Shown: piece after piece, positions 32,055 through 39,618 of the stretch
Numbering within the stretch: position 1 is the first letter of the stretch
Layout: every line of letters starts with the position of its first letter
Assembly: GCF_042956465.1 (NCBI RefSeq)
Contig: NZ_JBIBGL010000022.1
Span: forward strand, 62,001 to 126,000
Direction of reading: 5' to 3'
From: Embleya sp042956465
GTDB taxonomy: Bacteria > Actinomycetota > Actinomycetes > Streptomycetales > Streptomycetaceae
Length of the DNA: 64,000 nt
Notes under the pieces: model-generated
Told to the model about the DNA's origin: nothing
The model's input: the letters and a program-made list of their open reading frames with translations, nothing else
The model's database searches: none
Position numbers and translations under genes: made by a program

Positions 32055-32900
32055 TCAGCTGCTCGGCAGGGTGCCGCGGACGACGCTGTCGCCGGAGTGC
32101 TGGGGCGAGCCGTTGTACTGCTGGAGGGACACGTCGACGACGGGGTAGCCGGCCAGGTCGAGGGTCGGCGGGAGGTCGAAGGTGGCTTCCCCGTGGGCGG
32201 GGAGCATGCCGACGGCGATCATTTTCTGCGCGTCGCGGTCCAGCAGCCAGACCTCGTAGAAGCCGGGCTGCGGGGCGAGGCCGGAGACGCGTACGACCAG
32301 GCGCCGGCCGGTCTCGCCACCGGTGTCGAGGACTGCGTCGCCGACCGCCCGGTGCGCGGGCAGCGGCTCGAGGCGGGTCGCGGCGGTGACCTGCATGGGC
32401 GGGCTCTCGTCGTCGCGGGCGGCCCACAGAGTGCCGCCGATGCCGACCGCGGCACCGATCAGCGCCGCCGAGGCGGCAAGGGCCAGTGAGGTCCGGAGCC
32501 TGAACCACCGTTCCCTGGGCGCGGTGGCGCCGTTCGAGGGGGTGGGCGCGCTGCCGGGCAGGTGCGTGGCGCCGGTCGCCCTCGGGGCGAAGTCGTCCTC
32601 GCCGTGCCGCGCGGAACCCCTGTCGCCGCCGAGACTTGTGGAAGCTTCGGATCGTCCGTCGCCGGCTGCCGGGGGCCCCGGTTCGCCGGCCAGTTCGTCG
32701 TTGATGCGCTGCCACAGCCCGGGCGGCGGAGGGGTCGGTTCGTCGTCGGGGTGCACGTCGCGGCCGAGGCGCGCCGCGGCTTGGAGGCGGTCGAGTTCCG
32801 CGCGGCAGACGGGGCAGGCGGCGATGTGTGCGCGGTCGGTTTCGGGCACCGGCTCGCCGAGTGCCGCGAGCGCGAGCGTCGTCGGGTCACTGTGATTCAT
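32055..32900 (-). CDS. rskA: RskA-type anti-sigma factor (zinc finger, single membrane span)
   Basis: A 281-aa protein starting at ATG 32900. The N-terminal zinc-binding anti-sigma domain shows HIAACPVCRAEL (H-x3-C-x2-C), which holds the sigma factor in the cytosol. A disordered linker (about 60-145) leads to one membrane helix (LALAASAALIGAAVGIGGTL) and an external RskA domain (about 170-281: VVRVSGLAPQPGFYEVWLLD, VGMLPAHGEATFDLP). The start overlaps the sigma-factor stop by 14 bases, so the pair is translationally coupled. The gene name rests on domain layout and context. Confidence 0.88.
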   Translation of the reverse strand: MNHSDPTTLALAALGEPVPETDRAHIAACPVCRAELDRLQAAARLGRDVHPDDEPTPPPPGLWQRINDELAGEPGPPAAGDGRSEASTSLGGDRGSARHGEDDFAPRATGATHLPGSAPTPSNGATAPRERWFRLRTSLALAASAALIGAAVGIGGTLWAARDDESPPMQVTAATRLEPLPAHRAVGDAVLDTGGETGRRLVVRVSGLAPQPGFYEVWLLDRDAQKMIAVGMLPAHGEATFDLPPTLDLAGYPVVDVSLQQYNGSPQHSGDSVVRGTLPSS

Positions 32901-33483
32901 CGTCCACCTCCTCCAAGCGGTCGCGCAGGCGGCCGAGGCCGCGTCTGATGTGGCTCTTGACCGTGCCGAGCGGAAGGGCGAGCCGCGCGGCGATCTGAGT
33001 GTGTGTCAGGTCGCCGAAGAACGCCATCTCGAGGATGCGCCGCTGCGGCTGGCCCAGGCGGGAGAGTTCGTCGGCGACGACCACCCGTTCGACGACGTCC
33101 GCGTCGTACGACGGATCGGCGGCGGGTTCGGCGTCGGTCGGGTCGGCCCGGCGCGCGCGGGCGGCGTACGCGTCGGCGATGCGATGCCGGGCGATGCCGA
33201 CCAGCCAGCCTGCCAGGGACCCGGCCTCGGGGCGGTACGTGGCCCGCCCGCGCCAGGCGGAGACGAACACCTGCTGGGTGACGTCCTCGGCCTCGGCGTG
33301 GTCGCCGAGTGCGCGCACGCACACGGTGAACACCAGTCCGCCCCACCGCCGGTAGGTCTCGGCGAACGCCGCCTGCTGCCCGGCCGCGAAGGCCTTGGCG
33401 ACGTCGGCGTCGTCGAGCGCTTCCACGCTCGCCACTGTACTGGCCAGGACCGCGGATCCGGGGAAGGCCGTGCGTGGGGTCAT
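32887..33483 (-). CDS. sigK: ECF RNA polymerase sigma factor, SigK-like
   Basis: A 198-aa protein; ATG 33483 overlaps the sortase stop (ATGA), though a start near 33435 is possible. Region 2 reads FAETYRRWGGLVFTVCVRALG then AEDVTQQVFVSAWRG and LAGWLVGIARHRIADAYAAR (-10 recognition). Region 4 reads LGQPQRRILEMAFFGDLTHTQIAARLALPLGTVKSHIRRGL (-35 recognition helix). The cognate RskA-type anti-sigma factor follows directly. In mycobacteria SigK controls the neighbouring DUF1365/FAD-oxidoreductase genes. The same genes lie 2-4 kb away here, so the locus is probably autoregulated. The symbol is by analogy. Confidence 0.88.
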   Translation of the reverse strand: MTPRTAFPGSAVLASTVASVEALDDADVAKAFAAGQQAAFAETYRRWGGLVFTVCVRALGDHAEAEDVTQQVFVSAWRGRATYRPEAGSLAGWLVGIARHRIADAYAARARRADPTDAEPAADPSYDADVVERVVVADELSRLGQPQRRILEMAFFGDLTHTQIAARLALPLGTVKSHIRRGLGRLRDRLEEVDDESQ

Positions 33484-34202
33484 GTCGGCTCCGGCACTGC
33501 CGTGACGATCAGGTTGGCCTGGTAGCCCCCGGCCGAGCGGTCGTAGGCGCCGCCACACGTGACCAGCACCAGTTGCGCGGGCCCGTCGCGCCGGAAGATC
33601 CCGGTGGCCGCGAGCCCGCCCTTGGGGACCGTCTCGACCCGCGTCACCCGGTACGTGAGCACCGCCGCGGCGCCGCGCTCGACCGTGACGCGGTCGCCCG
33701 GGGCGCCGCGCTCCAGCTTCGCGAACCGCCCCAGGCGTCCGTCCGCGGTGTCGACGTGCCCGATCAGGACGGCGGACCCGGTGGCGGAGCCCGGTGCCGG
33801 TCCGAAGCGGTACCAGCCGACCGTCCCGCCGTCCGGCGGTATCTCCGCCTGACCGTCCGGTCGTACGCCCACCGGCACCACGCGAGCGGACAGCCCGAGC
33901 GACGCCACACGTACCGCCGTGGGTGCCTCCGGCGCCGCGGTGCCGGATTCCGACCCCGCGCCCGCCGGAGCGATCGACGCCTCGGTCGGCGGGACGGACG
34001 ACGTGGTGGGCGCCGGTGGCGCAAGCGGCTCCGGGGGTGCGCCGGCAGATCCGCAGGCCGCGCACGCGGTCACGGCGACACCGGCAACGACCGGTCGCCA
34101 TGCCGGAATCCGCGTGCGCCGCCGAGCGGGCGGGGCCGGGAAGCCGGCCATCGGCACGGGGTCCGCCGGCGGCACCCGGCGCCGATGCGGATCACGCAGC
34201 AC
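33480..34202 (-). CDS. class F sortase
   Basis: A 240-aa protein with GTG 34202 preceded by GGAGG. A basic N-terminus and hydrophobic stretch (AWRPVVAGVAVTACAACGSAG) form the signal anchor or a lipoprotein-like segment, followed by a Pro/Ala/Ser linker. The sortase domain (about 105-240) shows VASLGLSARVVPVGV, the catalytic His in VLIGHVDTADGRLG, and the catalytic Cys in QLVLVTCGGAYDRSAGGY, with Arg close by in the class F pattern. Class F sortases have largely unknown substrates. The gene is coupled to the sigma factor and follows the DUF4397 gene, whose product has a C-terminal membrane tail but no clear sorting motif. Confidence 0.85.
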   Translation of the reverse strand: MLRDPHRRRVPPADPVPMAGFPAPPARRRTRIPAWRPVVAGVAVTACAACGSAGAPPEPLAPPAPTTSSVPPTEASIAPAGAGSESGTAAPEAPTAVRVASLGLSARVVPVGVRPDGQAEIPPDGGTVGWYRFGPAPGSATGSAVLIGHVDTADGRLGRFAKLERGAPGDRVTVERGAAAVLTYRVTRVETVPKGGLAATGIFRRDGPAQLVLVTCGGAYDRSAGGYQANLIVTAVPEPT

Positions 34203-34221
34203 GACAACCTCCAATCCAGGG

Positions 34222-34257
34222 CGACATCACGGCCGGGACGGTCCCGCCGTGATGTCG
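34222..34257 (-). terminator. long hairpin between the DUF4397 and sortase genes
   Basis: CGACATCACGG (34222-34232) pairs with CCGTGATGTCG (34247-34257), and an inner CGGGA/TCCCG extends the stem. It lies just beyond the DUF4397 stop and upstream of the sortase ribosome binding site, so it may separate two transcription units. Confidence 0.7.
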
Positions 34258-34291
34258 GCCCCTTGCCTGTCGGATGTCCGTCGCACGGGCG

Positions 34292-35215
34292 TCAGCGCCG
34301 CGCGGTGGCGAGGCGATACCCGCCGGCCGCGAGTCCGAGCGCCGCGGCCGCGCCCAGGCCGATCGCCCATGCGGGCGTACCGGAGCCGCCTTCCGCACCG
34401 GAGTGCGCCGCCGCGCCGGACTCGCCGGCCGGGACGCCGCCGGGCGCGGAATGCAGGCCCGAGATCGTCTGGGTCTTCAGCGCGAGGCTCTTGTCGTTCG
34501 CGCCGCCGTAGGCGTACACGATCGTGTTGGTGCCCTCGGCGAGGTTCAGGTCGGCCGGGCCGAGCGCCACCGTGGAGGTTCCGGCGAGTGTCACGTCGGC
34601 CTTGACGGTGCCGGCAGCGACGTCGGCCTTGGCCTCCTTGGGGTTCGTCAGGTTGGTGAACACCGGTGTGCCGTCGGCGCGGACGTCGACGGCCGGAGCC
34701 GCGGCGACGTGCCGGACGGTCACGCGGGCCTTGCCGGCCGCGATCGGCGTCGTGTCGTTGACGAACGCGGACAGCATCGGCGTGCCGTCCGGCCCCAGGT
34801 GCGCGACCAGGGTTGCGTTGGCGCCGGCGGGGACGTCGACCGTCTTCTGCAGCGCCGGTGTCCCGGCCGGACCCTCGTTGTCCTTGAACACCTTGACCTC
34901 GTAGCTGCCCGCCGGGAGCTGCTGCGGGTCGGTGAGGGTGCCGGGCTTGAAGTCGGGCAGCAACTGCCGACCATTCGCGTACACGTCCACGGTCGGCCCG
35001 GGGATGCCGTGCAGGACCGAGACGGTCGCCGTGTCGGCGGCGTGCGCGGGCGCCGTACCGAAGGCGACCGACGACGCGCACAACACGCCGACGCCGAGCG
35101 CGGCGGCGGCCCGCCGCCGCGCCATCGGTCGACTGCCGCGGCCGTCGCCACGCCCGACATCGCGACCGGGAGCGACGCTGTCGCGGGTGATCGGGATCCT
35201 CTCTTTCGTGTCCAT
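34292..35215 (-). CDS. DUF4397 secreted/membrane-tethered surface protein
   Basis: A 307-aa protein starting at ATG 35215. An N-terminal extension (TKERIPITRD) precedes a signal peptide (RRRAAAALGVGVLCASSVAF, cleavage after AHA). Two DUF4397 domains follow, recognised by VSVLHGIPGPTVDVYANGRQ and VTVRHVAAAPAVDVRADGTP. The C-terminus has a Gly/Ser linker, one hydrophobic helix (WAIGLGAAAALGLAAGG) and a basic end (RLATARR). This layout is that of a sortase substrate, but no LPxTG or LAxTG precedes the helix, so it may be only membrane-held or use a non-standard signal for the adjacent class F sortase. Confidence 0.87.
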   Translation of the reverse strand: MDTKERIPITRDSVAPGRDVGRGDGRGSRPMARRRAAAALGVGVLCASSVAFGTAPAHAADTATVSVLHGIPGPTVDVYANGRQLLPDFKPGTLTDPQQLPAGSYEVKVFKDNEGPAGTPALQKTVDVPAGANATLVAHLGPDGTPMLSAFVNDTTPIAAGKARVTVRHVAAAPAVDVRADGTPVFTNLTNPKEAKADVAAGTVKADVTLAGTSTVALGPADLNLAEGTNTIVYAYGGANDKSLALKTQTISGLHSAPGGVPAGESGAAAHSGAEGGSGTPAWAIGLGAAAALGLAAGGYRLATARR

Positions 35216-35440
35216 CAGAAACTCCAGATCTCGTCCGTGCAGAACCCTTCACCCCTCCTTCCGCGCTCGCCCCCGGAGCGGATGCGCCCGAACCGCAACT
35301 TTCCGGTCCACCGGGCGGAAAGACCGCCCGCGCGCAAAACTCGACGAAATTTCCGGCCCGGCAGTGCATCCGCAGCGCCCTCACGACCCGAACTGTGGGC
35401 GAGCGTCGCGATACGCACGACCCTCGGGGACGGAGAAGTC

Positions 35441-35506
35441 ATGCCTGAACACCGCAGTCCGGTATCCGCCGGCCCGATCACCCCGGCCGCAAGGCCCCGG
35501 CGGTGA
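35441..35506 (+). CDS. short upstream ORF (21 aa) coupled to the FAD oxidoreductase gene
   Basis: ATG 35441 has GGAG five bases upstream and encodes PEHRSPVSAGPITPAARPRR, ending at TGA 35504-35506, which overlaps the GTG start of the oxidoreductase (GTGA). The next gene lacks its own ribosome binding site, so this could be a leader whose translation drives it. Chance cannot be excluded. Confidence 0.45.
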   Translation: MPEHRSPVSAGPITPAARPRR

Positions 35507-36783
35507 CGCGGCCCCGGCCGCGCGTCGCGGTCATCGGCGCCGGAGTGTCCGGCCTCACCGCCGCCTATGTCCTCCAACGCCGCTACGACGTCTGGCTGTT
35601 CGAATCCGACGACCGGCTCGGCGGGCACGCCCACACGCACGACATCCCAGCGGACCACGGCGGGACGGTGCCGGTGGACACGGGCTTCCTGGTGCACAAC
35701 GAACGCACCTACCCGCACCTGATCAGGCTCTTCGCCGAGTTGGGCGTGCGGACCCAGGACGCGGAGATGTCGATGAGCGTGCGCTGCGAGGGCTGCGGTC
35801 TGGAGTACGCGGGCGCGCGGCGCGTCGACGGCCTGTTCGCGCAGCGGTCGAACAGCGTCAACGTCCGCTACCTGCGCATGCTCGGCGAGGTCGTCCGCTT
35901 CCACCGCCGGGCCCGGGCCCTGCTCGCCCGGGAGCCCCGCGGTTCCGACGGCCACCCGACTCTGGGCGAGTTCCTGGCCGACGGCTTCTCGCCCTACTTC
36001 GTCGACCACTTCGTCATGCCGCTGGTCTCGTCGGTCTGGTCGACAGGCACGCGCGGCAGCCGCGAATACCCGGCCGCGTACCTGTTCGCGTTCCTCGCCA
36101 ACCACGGCATGCTGGCCGTGGGCGGCTCACCGTCCTGGCGAACGGTGCAGGGCGGGTCCCGCACCTACGTCGACCGCGCGGCCAAGGGCCTGGCGTCGGT
36201 GAACGCGGCAACGCCGGTCCGGGCGGTGCGCAGGACCGAGACGGGCGCCGAAGTCCGCGACGACGCGGACCGTGTGCACGAGTTCGACGCCGTGGTCCTC
36301 GCGACGCACGCCGACGATGCGCTGCGGCTGCTCGCGGATCCCCTCCCCTCGGAACGCAGAGTGCTCGGGGCGTTCCGGTACACGCGCAACGAGGCCTGCC
36401 TGCATACCGATCCCTCCCTCCTGCCCCGCGCGCCCGCGGCGCACGCCTCGTGGAACTACCTCAAGACCGCCTGCGAGGGCGGCGTCGATCGCGACCGGGT
36501 CCTGGTCACCTACGACGTCAGCCGGCTGATGCGTCTGGACGAGCCGCACCGATACCTGGTGACCCTCGGCGCGACCGACCGCCCCGCCCCCGCAGCGGTC
36601 CTGGCCCGCATGACGTATGCGCACCCGGTCTTCACCCCCGCCTCCTTCACCGCGCAGCGGCAACTTCCGCTGCTCAACGCCGGGCGCACCGCTTTCGCCG
36701 GGGCCTACCACGGATGGGGGTTCCACGAGGACGGCTGCGCGTCGGGCGTCCGCGCGGCGGCCGCACTGGGGGTGGCGTGGTGA
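35503..36783 (+). CDS. FAD-dependent amine-oxidase-like oxidoreductase
   Basis: A 426-aa protein starting at GTG 35503. The Rossmann FAD motif VAVIGAGVSGLTAAYVL stands at the N-terminus, followed by ESDDRLGGHAHTH (second ADP-binding region) and VDTGFLVHNERTYPHL. The family-specific segments RTVQGGSRTYVD and FAGAYHGWGFHEDGC near the end match the FAD protein that partners DUF1365 and cyclopropane-fatty-acid-synthase-like proteins. Mycobacterial relatives (the Rv0449c type) lie in the SigK regulon. The reaction is probably oxidation of a lipid or lipid-linked substrate. It is translationally coupled to the DUF1365 gene. Confidence 0.9.
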   Translation: MTRPRPRVAVIGAGVSGLTAAYVLQRRYDVWLFESDDRLGGHAHTHDIPADHGGTVPVDTGFLVHNERTYPHLIRLFAELGVRTQDAEMSMSVRCEGCGLEYAGARRVDGLFAQRSNSVNVRYLRMLGEVVRFHRRARALLAREPRGSDGHPTLGEFLADGFSPYFVDHFVMPLVSSVWSTGTRGSREYPAAYLFAFLANHGMLAVGGSPSWRTVQGGSRTYVDRAAKGLASVNAATPVRAVRRTETGAEVRDDADRVHEFDAVVLATHADDALRLLADPLPSERRVLGAFRYTRNEACLHTDPSLLPRAPAAHASWNYLKTACEGGVDRDRVLVTYDVSRLMRLDEPHRYLVTLGATDRPAPAAVLARMTYAHPVFTPASFTAQRQLPLLNAGRTAFAGAYHGWGFHEDGCASGVRAAAALGVAW

Positions 36784-37559
36784 CGACGACGAGCCCACGC
36801 GCCTGCGCCGCGAGCACGGGGACGGCGCTTTACCGCACCGAAGTGGTCCACACCCGGCTGCGGCAGCCGCGGCGACGGTTCCGCAACCAGGGCTACACCT
36901 GGCTCGTCGACCTCGACGCACCCGTCCGACTCCCCCGGCTGCTGCGGTCGTTCGCCCGCTTCGACGCCCGCGACCACATCGGTGACCCGACCCGCACGAT
37001 CCGCGCCAACATGACGTCCTGGCTCGCCGACCAGGGCGTGGACCTGTCGGGGGGACGGATCCTGATGTTGGCGAACGCGCGCGTCCTCGGCTACGTCTTC
37101 AACCCTTTGACGCTCTACTGGTGCCACCATCGGGACGGGCGGCTCGCCTGCGTGGTCGCCGAGGTGCACAACACCTACGGCGAACGCCACCGCTACCTGC
37201 TGCACCCGGGTCGGGACGGCCACGCCCGGACCGACAAGGCCTTCTACGTCTCGCCCTTCCTGACCGTCGAAGGCCACTACGACATCCGCGCGCCGGAGCC
37301 CGGCGACCGCTTCGACGTCTGCGTCACGCTCCACCAAGGCGGCCGCGTGGTGTTCACCGCACAGTGGCGGGGGCGGCGCGTCCCCGCCACCCCCGCCCGG
37401 TTCGCCGCCCTGCTGATCCGCTTCCCTCTGTTGCCGCATCGGGTAACGGCCGGCATCCGGGCACAGGGCCTGTGGCTGTGGCTGCGCGGAGTGCCCGTGG
37501 TACCCCGGGCAGCGTCCGGCTGCCCCCGAACCGAACACAATCGACGAGGTACACGATGA
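36780..37559 (+). CDS. DUF1365 protein
   Basis: A 259-aa protein; GTG 36780 overlaps the oxidoreductase stop (GTGA), and GTG 36777 is equally possible. DUF1365 hallmarks are TALYRTEVVHTRLRQPRRRF, YTWLVDLD, ILMLANARVLGYVFNPLTLY, VVAEVHNTYGERHRYLL and KAFYVSPFLTVEGHYD. The family has no proven chemistry but nearly always travels with the FAD oxidoreductase and often a CFA-synthase-like methyltransferase, suggesting modified fatty-acid synthesis. The methyltransferase is absent from this window. The stop overlaps the next gene's ATG. Confidence 0.9.
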   Translation: MTTTSPRACAASTGTALYRTEVVHTRLRQPRRRFRNQGYTWLVDLDAPVRLPRLLRSFARFDARDHIGDPTRTIRANMTSWLADQGVDLSGGRILMLANARVLGYVFNPLTLYWCHHRDGRLACVVAEVHNTYGERHRYLLHPGRDGHARTDKAFYVSPFLTVEGHYDIRAPEPGDRFDVCVTLHQGGRVVFTAQWRGRRVPATPARFAALLIRFPLLPHRVTAGIRAQGLWLWLRGVPVVPRAASGCPRTEHNRRGTR

Positions 37560-37942
37560 TGTCTGCCCTCAACCGCACCCTCGGCGCCGCCACCACCGCG
37601 TACGGCGTCGCGATCCTCCTGCGCCCCCAGTGGCTCGCCCGCCCATGCGGCCTGCCGACCGCGCCGGACGGCTCGGCCACCGCCGACACGGCGCCGCTGA
37701 TCAGGATGGTCGGCGCCCGCGACGCGGTCATCGGCGTCGCCATCACGTGCGCCACCGGCGACCGCGCGCGCCGCGTGGCCACCTGGTGCCGCATCGGATG
37801 CGACATCGGCGACGCGGCGATCCTGGGCGCGTGCCTGCCCTCCAAGGCGCACCGCGCCAAGGCCGCATCCATCGCCTTGGCCTGGGCCGCGCTCAACGCC
37901 TACAGCCTCGGCGGGGCCGAAACATGCCGCGGCGCCCGCTGA
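37556..37942 (+). CDS. small membrane protein (DUF4267-like)
   Basis: A 128-aa protein with ATG 37556 overlapping the DUF1365 stop (ATGA); ATG 37559 follows directly. Three to four hydrophobic segments are present: LGAATTAYGVAILLRP, LIRMVGARDAVIGVAIT, CDIGDAAILGACL and AASIALAWAALNAYSLG. The GARDxxIG segment is typical of DUF4267 membrane proteins. Coupling to DUF1365 suggests membership of the same pathway. The role is unknown. Confidence 0.75.
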   Translation: MMSALNRTLGAATTAYGVAILLRPQWLARPCGLPTAPDGSATADTAPLIRMVGARDAVIGVAITCATGDRARRVATWCRIGCDIGDAAILGACLPSKAHRAKAASIALAWAALNAYSLGGAETCRGAR

Positions 37943-37986
37943 CCCCCCGATGGGCCAAATGGTCGTCAGCGGGCCGCGGCGCATGC

Positions 37987-38038
37987 CTAGTGCCGCGCCC
38001 GGCAACGTTCACCCGGCGCGGCGCCCGGCACGGCATTA
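37987..38038. repeat. second, shorter copy of the MITE-like repeat
   Basis: CTAGTGCCGCGCCCGGCAAC followed by GTTCACCC matches the end of the 29242-29403 element exactly, then continues GGCGCGGCGCCCGGCACGGC to a final ATTAG. The copy is about 52 bases and can fold on itself. It lies between convergent genes and supplies the RibD-like gene's stop codon. Confidence 0.8.
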
Positions 38039-38641
38039 GTAGCTGTCGTAGGTGGGCTTGCCGTTCGGCCGGTAGATGCCGAGGACGGTGCCGCCCTTCG
38101 TGGTCGAGACGCTGACCGGCTCCAGCGCGGTGGGGATCGCTCCGTCGGCGAACAACCGCTTGCCCGTGCCGATGATCACCGGGTGGATGGTCAGCCGGTA
38201 CTCGTCGACGAGGTCGTTGCGCATCAGGGTCTGGGCGAGGTCGCCGCTGCCGACGACGTTGACGTCGCCGCCCTCGGATGCCTTCAACGCGCGCACGGCA
38301 TCGACCACGTCGCCCTCCAACAGCGTGGAGTTCCGCCACTCGACGGACGTCAGGGTCCGGGACGCCACGTACTTGTGCATGCTGTTCATCCGCTCGGTGA
38401 ACGGGTTGTCGGGATCGGCGGTCGGCCAGTACGACGCGAAGATCTCGTACGTCTTGCGGCCGAGCAGCATCGCGTCGGAATCCTGGTACCAACCGGCGAT
38501 GCCCGCGCCGACCTCGTCGTCGGACACCGCTTTCTGCCAGCCGCCGTGCTCGAAGCCGCTCTCCGCGTCCTCGTCCGGACCGCCCGGCGCCTGCATGACG
38601 CCGTCGAGCGTCAGGAACGTGCAAACGATGATCTTGCGCAT
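38036..38641 (-). CDS. RibD C-terminal / dihydrofolate-reductase-like protein
   Basis: A 201-aa cytosolic protein starting at ATG 38641, where the family N-terminus RKIIVCTFLTLDGVMQAPGG begins. GWYQDSDAMLLGRKTYEIFASYWP is the diagnostic NADPH-side motif, and VNVVGSGDLAQTLMRNDLVDEYRLTIHPVIIGTGKRLF is the closing motif. These are stand-alone reductases of the RibD_C family, widespread in actinomycetes and often near DUF6596 ECF sigma genes, as here. The TAA stop is contributed by the repeat at 37987-38038. Confidence 0.92.
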   Translation of the reverse strand: MRKIIVCTFLTLDGVMQAPGGPDEDAESGFEHGGWQKAVSDDEVGAGIAGWYQDSDAMLLGRKTYEIFASYWPTADPDNPFTERMNSMHKYVASRTLTSVEWRNSTLLEGDVVDAVRALKASEGGDVNVVGSGDLAQTLMRNDLVDEYRLTIHPVIIGTGKRLFADGAIPTALEPVSVSTTKGGTVLGIYRPNGKPTYDSY

Positions 38642-38987
38642 GATGTGCTCCCTTGGTCGTCGATGGGTAGACCCCAGAGCCGCCGAAAAATCATCGGCGA
38701 ACCTCCGTGACACAACACCACGGCATCTCACCGCGATGCGCGATCCGACATCCATCCGACGTCGATTCGGCGTACTCCGCAGGTCGGCTTCGCGAATCCG
38801 GGATGATCCCCGCGCATTGGTGGTGGCCCCGCCGAGCCCGCGCGCACCCGGACGGCGGATGGCGCACGACTACACCGCCCCGAGGCGCGGCCACACGCCG
38901 CGATCCGGCTTCTGTCGGGTGGTCGCGCAGCCCGAACCTCCTCAAGCCCCGGGCGCGGGGCGTCGTCGCCACCGGCGCTCGGCGATG
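38642..38987. other. intergenic region, no gene recognised
   Basis: About 345 bases between the RibD-like gene and the truncated sigma gene. Frames on both strands lack starts and family features. Missing N-terminal parts of the sigma gene are not found here. Confidence 0.45.
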
Positions 38988-39450
38988 TCACCGTGGTCGG
39001 CCCTGGAGGCGTGCCGCGCGTCCCTGGAGGTAATGCTGTTCGGGGAGACTCGTGGTCAGCCGGGCGGCGGTCAGGTAGTGCACATGGGCGGCCTGGTGGT
39101 CGCCGGCCAACTCCAGAAGGTGCGCTCGGACGGCGTGCAGTCGGTGATGTCCGGACATCCGGAGGTCGGCGTCGAGGGGCCCCAGCAGCGCGAGACCGGC
39201 CTGCGGGCCCTGGGCCATGGCCACCGCGACGGCCTGGTTGAGGGTGACCACGGGATTGGGGTCCAGGTCCCGGAGGATGTCGTACAGGCCGACGATCTGC
39301 GTCCAGTCGGTGTCCTCGGCTCGCGCGGCCTCGGCATGCACGGCCGCGATCGCCGCTTGCACCTGATACGGGCCGATCGGCGCGCGGGCCAAGATGTCGG
39401 TGATCAGCGCGACGCCCTCGTCAAGCGATTCACGGTGCCACCGACCGCGG
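38988..39450 (-). pseudogene. C-terminal remnant of a DUF6596-type ECF sigma factor
   Basis: The minus strand encodes the TPR-like C-terminal region of DUF6596 (ECF42-like) sigma factors: ITDILARAPIGPYQVQAAIA, HAEAARAEDTDWTQIVGLYD, PNPVVTLNQAVAVAMAQGP and HHRLHAVRAHLLELAGD, ending LPEQHYLQGRAARL at TGA 38988. Upstream of GRWHRESLDEGVALI the frame turns to Arg/Ser/Gly low complexity with short CGCCTGAGT repeats and never reaches regions 2 or 4. The DNA-binding half is absent, so no functional sigma factor can be made. Confidence 0.75.
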
Positions 39451-39618
39451 TGCCTTCGATCCGACGAGCCGCCCGGGTCGACCGAGCCGCCTGAGTCGCC
39501 TGAGTCGCCTGAGCGGATCGAGCGGACCGAGCTGCCCGATCTCGGCTCCCGCGGCCCGGCGCGAGGCTCGCCGCGTGGGCGAGTTCGGGCGAGGCGCGGC
39601 GGGCCGGCTGTCGAGGGG

